From contig JBBHKE010001852.1 of NCBI GenBank assembly GCA_037447655.1, forward strand, positions 162,501 to 226,500: a stretch of DNA of 64,000 nt. Direction: 5' to 3'. Source of the DNA: Zygnema cylindricum (taxonomy: Eukaryota; Streptophyta; Zygnematophyceae; Zygnematales; Zygnemataceae). This document shows positions 53,193 through 62,140 of the stretch, one piece after another; positions within the stretch are counted from its first letter, which is position 1, and each line of letters opens with the position of its first letter. The translations under genes and the position numbers were made by a program. A model generated the notes under the pieces. That model searched no databases and was not told where the DNA came from. It was given only the letters and a program-made list of their open reading frames with translations.

Positions 53193-56100
53193 TCAGCGTA
53201 AAAAAAAACGAGGAACTCCTACTCTAACTTGGTAATTTTGAGAACTCTGGAAACTTTGTAAAATTTGTAAATTCTTAAAACTTTGTAAATTTTGAGAACT
53301 TTGTGAATGTTTTTGAGAGCATTTGAAAAAAGAATTTGCCGGTATTAATAACCTTGGCCCAAGGTTTACCTGCGTTTTTTTTTTGTGCAAACCGTACCCC
53401 AATGACACAGAAATTGATAAACTATACGAAATTTTTTCGAGGTTTTGTTTCGTTGGTAATTTTCTGAATCTTGATTCTAAACCTAACCCTAAATTTAACA
53501 ACGAATTATAAGGAAAGACTGGTGGAAAAAAACCCAAAAAAGGCCTTTCCTTTAACGCCGTCCCAGAAAACCAGAATCCTCCTTTCTCTCCTCTCCCTCG
53601 TCTCCCTCTCCTGTTGGAAAAAAAAGCCCGTGGAGTTTCGACTTTTTGGGTTTTTTGAGATCCCGAAAACCCTAATTCTTCACCGTTTCTAACTTCTTCG
53701 GAATCTTTGTCTTTTTCCAAAGACACGCTACTATAACCAGATAAACTCCCACTATCCTCTACCTCTTCCCCCCTCCCTTCTCTCTCTACTTCAAATAAAG
53801 TCGATTCGTCAATCAACGCAAATTCAGGTGAATCCAAATTCGGTCTTTCGGCTTTATGTGCCCCATTGGAACTTTCTCTACCCCTCACGGAAACCCCATT
53901 CGGAAAAGGTTTGAAATTTTCATTTCTGCTCTCCTCCCTCTCCCCTCCCTCCACTCTCTTCTCTTTCTCCTCACACTCCTCGTCCTTCTCTCCCTCTCCA
54001 CCCTTCCATTCAATCCCGTCCATATTCTCTCTCACACTTCCAATCCCACCTTCGTCTCCTCCACTGTCTCTTCTTACGCTAGATCCATTTTCTCCATCGA
54101 TTCGAATTTTCTCTCCCTCCTCTGTCTCTCTCTCCTCCCTCTCTCTGCTTCGAGCACTATCCCCCTCTCTCTTCTCCTCCCTACCTTCCACCTCCGTAGT
54201 ATCGGGCCTCTCCCTCAACCCCCAGCCTTGACTCTCCACTTTCCTACCCTCCCTAAACAAGCTTCCATTCCCCCTCTCCCTCTCCTTCATCCCTTTATCC
54301 GACCTACTACCACCTCCGGTCGCCCTGCTCTCCTTCGCCTCCTCAAAACCCTCTACCCCTACATTCTTTAGCTTGCTAGATGGCTCTCTCTGCCTCCCCC
54401 TCTCCCTCTCCCTCTCCCTTTCCCTCTCCCTTTCCCTCTCCCTTTCCCTCTCCCTCTCCCTCTCCCTTTCCCTCTCCCTCTCCCTCTCCCTTTCCCTCTT
54501 CATCTCCCTCTTCATCTCCCTCTCCCACTCCCGCTCCCTCTCCCTCTCCCCCCCACGTGGCAAAATCCCTCTCATTGCTGCTTGCTTCCTATTGGCCACC
54601 ATTTGTGCCTTGTTATTTCGTCCCAGTAGCTGATAGGCACTTCCTACTTGGTCATAACTTCGGGGATCCGGAGGTAACCCGGAAGCTTCTAGAAGATCCA
54701 AAACCATTTCCGCTCTCTTTCCCTCTCTCGCTTCTGCAAAACCCCAAATTAATGTTCGAAAAGTTCGAATATTAGGGGAAATGCCCATTTTTTGCATCTC
54801 CGAAAAAACTCTCATCGCGTCGTCCATTTTCCCACTCGTACAATAACAACTTATTATCGTCGTTAAAGTCGCAACATTCGGGTATATTTGCTCATTTTCC
54901 ATTTCTTTTAATAAATTTTCAGCTTCTTCGCATCTCCAAGATCTCGAAAATCCTTTCACGAGAATTGTATAAGCTGCTACGTCGGGCAGGACACCGGAAT
55001 TTTTCATCGAATTGAAAACCTTTTGAGATTCTTCCGGAAGTAAAACCTCGGCCCACGCATTCATAACGGTCGAAAAAGAAACAACATCCGGTTTTACCCC
55101 ATTTGCATCCATTGCTTCGAGAATCTGAAGAAAATGAAATCGAAAAGGAAAAGAGTTAAGAAAAAACAGAAAAAAAACAAAAAAGGGTTTCACCCCATTT
55201 GGAGAGAGGGGGAGAGTTAGGAGAGAGAGGGAGAGAGAGAGGGAGAGAGAGAGAGAGGGAGAGGGAGAGAGGGAGAGAGAGAGAGAGAGGGAGAGAGAGA
55301 GAGAGCAGTCCAGAGGGAGCATAATTTTATTTTTCCACTTCTTTTGAAGAAATTGAAGAATGTAGACGTTAAAGAACAGAAAAAAAAAAACCCTTATGTA
55401 AAATGTATTTTAAATATCCTTTGTAGTCCAATAAAGTTCAAACATCAACGGTATCTTTTGAATGTTTCTAAAAAACTGTAAGTAAAACGATGAATTAAAC
55501 AGCAATTGGAAATCATTCCCTTCAGAAAAAACATATAAACATAAAATATTAACAAAGCAGAAATTAGGGAACGAATTGATAATTTGAAGAAATAATAAAA
55601 AACATTGGTTTGAAAAACTCAGAAACTCTAACAGCAAACGCAAAAAACACCAATGATGTATGAACTCATTCTCTACCCACCCCTCCCTCTACCTCTCTCC
55701 CTCCCTCCCTCTCCCAAAAAAAAACAAAAAGGGAAATAGGTTAAAAAGCTCACTTTGACAGCTTTTAAAGGCTGTAATTCTCTCACAAATCCCTTTATAA
55801 TCGTGTTATAAATAGTTGCATTCGGAAAAACCCCTCTATTTCGCATTCTCTCCACTAATTCGCACCCTTTTTCCATTTCCCCATTATCACAAAATCCTTT
55901 TACGGCAATTCCGTAAGTTTGTTCATTGGGTCGAAGATAATTATTTTCCATTTCTTCAATAATTGCTTCTCCTTTATCCGGTCTCCCAACTAATCCATAC
56001 ACCTTAATTAGTGTGTTATATGAAATGACATCTGGATCAACTCCCACTCTTCTCATAATACTTAGAATTTTCTGAACATCCTCGACATTTTTCGTTTCCG

Positions 56101-56665
56101 AAAAAGCATTTAATAACGTGTTGAATGTCACTAAATTCGGTTTCAATTTCTCGGTATTCGATTGTAACATTTTCAGCAAAATTTCCATCGCGTCTTTTGG
56201 TCTCCCGGCCGATCCCAAGCCTTTAATTATCGTATTATAAGTAGACGAAATTGGTACACACCCAAAAACTTGCATTCTTTCTAAAATTCCCAAAGCTTCT
56301 TCCATTTTTCCGGCCTCACACCACCCATTTAAAACCGAATTATAACAAACTGCTCGAGGAATTATCCCATCTGCCTCCATTTCCTCTACGACTTCTTGAG
56401 CCCCTTTTGGGTTTTTTTGTTCCACGCACAAATTTATGATCAACATATACTGATTATGAAGAGGTTTATGTCCCTTTTTTTTCAAAACTCTTAAAAGTCG
56501 TAGTAACTTTGTTAAATTTTTTTCTTGTCTCATCTTTTTCATGTCTTGGTAGGAGGAGGAAACTCGTCGGCACGAGAGATTTTTCGAACACTGAGGACAA
56601 TTCGGAGAAAAATGACAAATCCATGAAAAATGATAACCTTTTCCACATCGAATACATAATGGAAT
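53193..56665 (-). CDS. P-class pentatricopeptide repeat protein with Arg/Glu-rich tail (5' exon missing)
   Basis: Two exons are visible: 56665-55754 (304 codons) and 55124-53193 (643 codons plus stop), both phase 0. The donor is AAA then GTGAGC; acceptors are T-tract-CCCAG and TTTCTTCAG. The intron splits a PPR repeat that reads through cleanly ([13 protein letters not shown] joined to [13 protein letters not shown]). About 11 consecutive 35-residue repeats follow the pattern V-T-Y-N-T-(L/I)-I...G..P(D/N), with no E/DYW domain, so it is P class, expected to bind organellar RNA. Family resemblance is to Arabidopsis At5g21222/At5g25630-type PPRs (from memory). The first visible exon starts [14 protein letters not shown], a CX2CX4HX4C zinc-knuckle pattern, then [10 protein letters not shown]. 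After the repeats the frame continues through (GGGAGA)n-coded Glu-Arg repeats and a 300-residue charged region. The start Met and any transit peptide lie in an upstream exon I could not identify; the C-terminal end could be altered by splicing. Confidence 0.85.
54394..54552 (-). repeat. in-frame (GGGAGA)n repeat in the PPR gene
   Basis: About 26 hexamers (plus strand TCTCCC with TTTCCC and TTCATC variants) encode Glu-Arg-Glu-Arg with a few Met and Trp. The hexamer length keeps the frame. Plus-strand frames through it are shadows. The same hexamer recurs at 60485-60554. Confidence 0.9.
55200..55312 (-). repeat. GA/GGGAGA-rich tract in the PPR intron
   Basis: GAGAGAGGGAGAG-type sequence on the plus strand (TC-rich on the gene strand), about 75 bp upstream of the acceptor at 55125 in gene direction. 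It lies wholly inside the 629-bp intron. Confidence 0.85.
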
Positions 56666-57335
56666 CTGGGAAAAAAAAAAAAAACGAGAAAAGCGATGAA
56701 AAAATGGAACATGAAAGTAAAACAATCTGAAAAATGATAATCTTTTCCGCAAAAAATACAAAAAGGAATCTGAAAGAAACTGGGAAAAACGTTGAAAAAA
56801 TATACTCAAGAAGAAAAGAGACCTAAAAAATGACATTTTCCACGTAAGAAACTGAGAAAGCATTAAAAAAATGGGATTTTCCCGCAAAGAATACATATTG
56901 TAAAAGAAATCTGAAAAGTGATAACTTTTTCCACATCGAATACACAGAGAAATCTGAAAGAGAAAAGAAAAATCGAAAAAAATGATGAAAAAATGGAACC
57001 TTTCCATTACAAATACATTAAGTAAAAGAAATCTGAAAAATGATACATTTCCCACATCGTATATGTGAAGGACTGTGAAAAAAAACATTCAAAACCTGAG
57101 AAATATTGAAAAAATGACATTTTCCCATAAAGAATACATGAAACAAAAGACACGGAAAAAATTGCTGAAAAAATGGCATTTTTCGATGAAGATTACATGA
57201 CAAGGTATCTGAAAAATGGCATCCACAACGAATACATTAAGGAACCTAAAAAAAAAAACGTAGAGACTGAAAAAAAGTTCATAAAATGACATTTTTACAT
57301 TTTCCCAGAAAAAATACATGAAAAGGAGTCTGGGA
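56620..57335 (-). repeat. degenerate tandem array related to the PPR exon start
   Basis: About ten units of 50-60 bp share the plus-strand order TCTGAAAAATGATA - CTTTTCCACATCGAATACAT - AAGGAATCTG. The first unit (56620-56666) contains the exon's 3' splice site and the codons for CIRCGKGYH. Others read CIRCGKSYHFS (around 56925) or are more decayed, and several keep a TTTCAG-like acceptor. The long minus-strand frame through them is not taken as coding. Confidence 0.7.
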
Positions 57336-57432
57336 GTTTAATCCCATAATATTGGACAAGAAAAGTTTAATTCTGAAACAAGAAAAGAATCGGTATTGAA
57401 TCATTTCCAAGTTCATCAGGGTAGATGTTATG

Positions 57433-57507
57433 TTAACCTTAACCCTTAACCCTAACCTTAACCCTTAACCCTAACCTTAACCTTAGCCTTATCTTTAGCC
57501 TTAACCT
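57433..57507 (+). repeat. interstitial telomere-like repeat
   Basis: About 75 bp alternating TTAACCCTAACC and AACCTTAACCCTT words, decaying to CCTTAGCCTTATC. It resembles the C-rich telomere strand with many TTAACC variants rather than a pure plant CCCTAAA array. Confidence 0.7.
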
Positions 57508-59953
57508 AAGAAAAAATCTTGACCTCAACAGTCACATTCGTCAGTACTACACCTTCAGATCAGATTTCGATGAAATTTACGAAACAAATAAGCTTTTTGG
57601 ATAAAATGGTGATTGTTTCTGTGGATGTGTAAAGATTTTCGTACACATGAGAACAAATAAGCAAAAAAGAAATGGATAACTGACTTATAAGTCGATAACC
57701 GGCGTTGAATCGATCACATGTTAGAAATCAATAACTGAAGATAAAGCAATATTTGGCGATAAATCAATATTTGGCAATAAATCCACACCCGATGATAAAT
57801 CGATAATTGAAGGTAACTTGATAACTTGCAAAGAGAGATAATTACAAACTCCACGCTCTTCGCTATAAGAGTAAACAAATTAATAATGTAAATATGAAAG
57901 TAGAACATCTAACGCTAATTTAGTGTAGGGAGATGTGGAGAACTATAGTTTACACCCTTAAAGAGAAATAAAACTATTGTTAGCAAAACTATTTTAGGGG
58001 TTTCAGCCAAAAAAAGTTGCGACCAAATTAGTGTTATTAACTTACATAACGATGGGCAGTTTAGTATCGAAAGGTACAAAGCCCATCGCTCTAAGAATAA
58101 GTGAACTATTTCTTTAACACTTTGATAGAATTAACTTAAAATCATTAGATTAATGATTAAATTAGAGTAATCATTCTTCTCTCTTTTTTCTAATGATTTA
58201 ATCTAATCTCAAGTGATGATAGAAGTAACTACACTAAATTGTGTTTTACGACATGGCTCATTATGGGTCACTAAACGAAATTATGTTACCATTTTTTGAT
58301 TTCGGGTGAAATCGGTCGGGAACATGATGAGATTGTGAGTGATAGAGTGAGTGGTGAGATGGGTGAGTGGGTGAGTGTTAATTAGTAACTAGAGTGATTA
58401 ACTTTAATTCGGGTGGGCGGTGTACTGAAAGTGTGGTACATGGTGATCCACGGGCGACGGTTAATTCCGTTTATGAATTTAAGACCTTGCCGCAAACCTT
58501 ATATAAACTTCAAAGAACCCAAAACGGTTTTCCTTTTTTGTCTTGCAATCCATATATTGCAAACCTTAAGCGTCCACCATCATTTGTTCCTAATTTGTCT
58601 TACTGTTTTGCCGTTATTTTTCATAAAACGTCACAATTCAGGAACCTGGAACCTGTACTTTATATCATTTTTTGTACTTTTCATCATTTGATTGTAAATA
58701 TTCATCGAAAATTATAGGTTCATCAATCAGTCAACAAAATGCTTTTCATAATTTGGGCCAATCAACGTGTACGTTTTGTCAACAGGCAATATTTAAATCT
58801 TATAGGTTGCATTATCAGTATGATAGGATATGAAACTCTAGTCAAATGCAGCTTAGATTTGAACTTAACTTTAAAACTGAAACTCGGACTTTAAACCTGA
58901 GAGTCCAAGGGATGAAAACAATCGCAGTCACTTAACAGAAAAAGATTGACAATATAACTAAAGATTAACAAAATAATTAAAAATGAACATATTAAAAAAA
59001 GCGACGAAAAAAAAAAATGCTCCAATTCTAGTCTTTATCCCATCTCCATCTGACAATTCATCTCAAAGTTGGGCTTCATTTTTTTTAACTTTTATTGTTC
59101 AGTTTATCTCAGACTCTCCAATTTAGTCATAATTGTTAACCGGAACTTTCGTCTTTATTACTGAATCTTATCCTACATTTTTATCCCTCCAATGTTGATT
59201 AGATACACATTTAATCTTGACCAGTTTTTTTAATTCTCAGTTTTTTAATTACGATTGAATCATAGATCTGACATATTATCAGATCTAAATTACAATTATA
59301 CCTTTTCTTTAATTTCCCAAATTTCCAAATTGATAAATTCACATCTCTTTTTTGAGTTCTATATCGAGATCTGAAACCGAAGTTCTATGTCGATCCTTGA
59401 CATTACGTGAAAAGAAAGAAAAAAGAAGTAACGGAAAACAAAAAAAACCATACAATTTGACAATAAGTACTAAAACAATTTAGATCCACTTATTCTGGTA
59501 CTAGTAATTATATCGGATCCACACTAATTGGGGTTTAATCTCCAATAATTGCACATTGGCCCATGATAATTAAAATTTAAGAAATGAAACTTGATGAGAT
59601 TTGAATGAAATTTTTACCGCTGCCCGAAGACAAGGGCGGCAAACCCCCAAAAAATTAAAATAAAAAGTAAGTGAATTTTAGTGGTCGGGCATAATTTCTA
59701 CTTCAAGAAAGAAATAGGTTCAAAATTAAAGTGATTATTTATCAGTATGCCTCACAGTGTGAGAATTTCATTACCGAAATTGAAACTTTTAATTACTGAA
59801 ACTGACAAAATTAACTAGTGAAACTGAAAATTTAAATAAATCCATTTTGAATAACAGATTTATCCTCCATCAATAATTATAAATAAAGTTTTAGAAACTC
59901 TACTGCGAAAAATTGAATCGAATAAATCAAAAAAGGATCAAGGAAGGGAAACT
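57508..59953. other. A/T-rich intergenic stretch, no gene supported
   Basis: 57690-57820 has degenerate GATAAATC(A/G)ATA words. The remainder (58200-59950) is A/T-rich without transposon ends. The open frames at 58394-58717 show no domain. If the PPR gene has its first exon further right, part of this would be intron. Confidence 0.45.
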
Positions 59954-59988
59954 TTATCTGAAAAAAGGTGGGAGAGATGATGAGATAC

Positions 59989-60232
59989 CTAGAAAAAAAA
60001 AAATCCTGTTCCTAGCTTCCTCCTTCTCCATGCCCTCAATTCCGTTCTGTTCCGTTCTGTTTTCTTCTGTTCCTCCCCCTACAGTTCCATTCAGCTCCAT
60101 TCTGTACACTTCCGTGTTAGAATTCCGTACAATTTCGTACGGTTCCGTACGGTCACCCTCCAACTGGCTATTCGGCTCCGGATTCACCGGAGCCAATGGG
60201 GTGATGCCAGCTGGAGGCGGTACAGATGTCAT
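59989..60232 (-). CDS. weak candidate first exon near a G-box cluster
   Basis: An ATG at 60232 opens MTSVPPPAGITPLAPVNPEP and a Glu/Arg/Asn-rich peptide, with a possible donor CTAG-GTATCT at 59989/59988. It could be the start of an unidentified minus-strand gene. It ends in phase 1, whereas the PPR exon at 56665 needs phase 0, so it does not join directly to that gene. Part of it is a degenerate TTCCGTTCTG repeat on the plus strand. No family recognised. Confidence 0.25.
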
Positions 60233-60267
60233 ACCAGAATTAGGGTTTCACAGGACACGCGTGTCAT

Positions 60268-60470
60268 CCACGTCAGCAGCAGAATGCTGCCACGTGTCCT
60301 AATAAGACAAAGAATAGATTTTGAGACATGGAACTTACTGATTCTGTTTCAATTTTTCCAGAATCCCATGTATACAGTAAACCCTAATTTATGGAAGACA
60401 TAGGAAAGAAAGCCAGAATGTGTCTGACACTGCCACGTGTCAATGCACTGAAGACAACACGTGGCAGATT
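60268..60470. promoter_or_regulatory. cluster of three G-boxes
   Basis: CACGTG cores at 60291-60296, 60434-60439 and 60458-60463. The last two form an inverted pair (TGCCACGTGT and ACACGTGGCA). A CCACGTCAGC word lies at 60269. It sits just upstream of the candidate exon at 59989-60232 on the minus strand and could also serve a plus-strand gene. Confidence 0.5.
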
Positions 60471-60484
60471 ACCATAGGAAGAGA

Positions 60485-60554
60485 GGGACGGGGAGGGGGA
60501 GGGAGAGGGAGAGGGAGAGGGAGAGGGAGAGGGAGAGGGAGAGGGAGAGGGACA
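60485..60554 (+). repeat. (GGGAGA)n microsatellite
   Basis: A nearly perfect run of about 10 GGGAGA hexamers. It is the same unit as the coding repeat in the PPR gene 6 kb away. Confidence 0.95.
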
Positions 60555-60923
60555 GGTGAAGAAGAAATAAGGATAATGGACGGAAAAATTGGCAGAAGGG
60601 AAAGATTTCGCCTTAAGTACATGAACCCTAAAAAAAAAAAGGTGTTTGGTGGTGGAGAAAAGGCGTGGGATAAGAGGCACCAAAAATGCCACGCGGCAAG
60701 CTGGTAGCTCTCTATGGTGAATTTGGATCTACTCGAATCCGACGATCAGGAAATATGCCACGCTGTACGTTTTGGTTGGACGTCATGATTCGCTGGTCGT
60801 ATGCATTTGAATTGAATGTTTGTGACGTGACAGCCCTTTGGGAGTTTGGATTTTTGGCTATATATTTTTTTGAATTTTGGATTTCGGCGTTTGGAACTTT
60901 AAATTAACCTATTTAAGTATTTA

Positions 60924-61653
60924 GGGTGAAGTTCCATTAGACGAAAAGTAAGGTTGTTTACAGAATTTCGGATCTCTCCGTACTACGCCGTACCTTTTAT
61001 TTTGTTTTTATTAGGAAAACAACATTACAGAGAATCTTGCCAATATTCTCCAAAAGTCTGGGAGTTAACAATGACCGTTGGATATTTTTTCACGAAGCAT
61101 TCGCTTCGAAAGTTTCTGTAATTGGTGATGTACCTCGTGAGGTACATCACCAATTACAGAAAAAATTGAGCCGCGACACGCTGGATAATGAGCATACGTG
61201 TCAAGCTGGCAACCAACGGAAATCAAAAAATTTCGCACACGATATACGCATTCAAAAATACAATATAGAAAATACAAACGAAATGTCGTAACGCACTTTC
61301 GTCGCGCTATTTCTATTACCGCCCATTCGTCACACTATTTCTAGAAACGCTCATTCTTCACGCGAAAAAACAGGAACCCTAAAAACATGAGGTGGTATCT
61401 GACAAGGTGTCTGCAAAGAGTACAAAAGTTGTGTTGCACGATGACCTGGTACGCACGTACATGGTACGCAAATGGAGACTTTTGGTCGGTGTGAAAATCA
61501 TTGACGATTTTCAATATCAAATCTATAATTACGTGGCGCCACTCTTTTGCTAACACGTGGATTCCAAACTCTGTGCAATGGAACTTCGTTCAAAGTGTAG
61601 CATCCTGTAATGTTGGCCGTACGATTACAGAATGTTGTAATGGAACTTCACCC
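60924..61653. mobile_element. 730-bp Harbinger/Tourist-like element (TTA duplication)
   Basis: Ends GGGTGAAGTTCCATTA and TAATGGAACTTCACCC, flanked by TTA at 60921-60923 and 61654-61656. It has the AAGTAAGGTTGTTTAC word of the family near its left end. It contains a perfect palindrome (61113-61162). No transposase. Confidence 0.85.
61113..61162. repeat. perfect 50-bp palindrome (24-bp arms, 2-base spacer)
   Basis: The left arm starts TTTCTGTAATTGG and ends GTACCTC, the spacer is GT, and the right arm starts GAGGTAC and ends ATTACAGAAA. All 24 positions pair. A second small hairpin (CGAAGC-ATTC-GCTTCG) lies just upstream at about 61093. Confidence 0.95.
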
Positions 61654-61726
61654 TTATCCATAATTCAAATTTAAAAGGGACGATAACATGTGGAAACTCA
61701 ATTTTTGAGAGTACACGTATCACCTA

Positions 61727-62138
61727 CACTATGTACTGATATTAGTGTTGATATTTTATTCGCCACTTAAAACATCTTTTCCCAGTACACGATTGTCCGA
61801 TTTTCAATCTGACACAGCCAAGAGGAAGCCCAGAATCTTATCATTCATTTCAAACCGTCGGTCCTAAAATCCAGCAAATATGTACGGTGAAAATAAGTTT
61901 TAAGCGAAAAAAGCATTAACACTACACCGCGAATCGTTATTAGCGTTATGAACTCTATATCGGCACCCCAAAATTTTGACATTAATACCTTAAATAGAAT
62001 AAGCTACACTATTTAAGAACGTGGACATAATCTGCCACGTTTCCTGGCACTAAATTAGAATGAATGACACTAATTTTTTCTTTACACTAATAATTTCTCA
62101 ACGCTAAACGATTCGCGGTGTAATAGCGATACACGGTG
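61727..62138. mobile_element. M1-family transposon carrying a nested copy
   Basis: Left end CACTATGTACTGATATTAGT, right end ATAGCGATACACGGTG, TA flanks at 61725-61726 and 62139-62140. Without the nested element at 61925-62120 it is 214 bp, the same as the copy at 50788-51002. Shared interior: CGCCACTTAAAACATC, TTGTCCGATTTTCAATCTGA. Confidence 0.85.
61925..62120. mobile_element. 196-bp nested M1-related transposon
   Basis: Ends CACCGCGAATCGTTATTAGC and a reverse-complementary terminus ending CGCGGTG, flanked by TA at 61923-61924 and 62121-62122. Removing it restores AACACTAATAGCGATAC of the outer element, which proves the TA duplication. It shares termini with the 544-bp copy at 770-1313 but has a different interior. 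Confidence 0.85.
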
Positions 62139-62140
62139 TA

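Noticed and set aside
53856-54775. Plus-strand open frames rich in Ser, Pro and Leu across 53856-54775.
   Set aside because: They are antisense to the PPR exon and consist of the TCTCCC repeat and its surroundings; the minus strand has the PPR motifs and proper splice sites.
55754-57088. Taking the whole minus-strand open frame up to 57088 as PPR coding sequence.
   Set aside because: Upstream of 56665 it is Phe-rich, built of degenerate repeats with splice-acceptor-like words, and a good 3' splice site lies at 56666.
59989-60232. Linking this candidate exon to the PPR gene as its first exon.
   Set aside because: It ends in phase 1 at the only plausible donor, whereas the PPR exon at 56665 needs a phase 0 partner.
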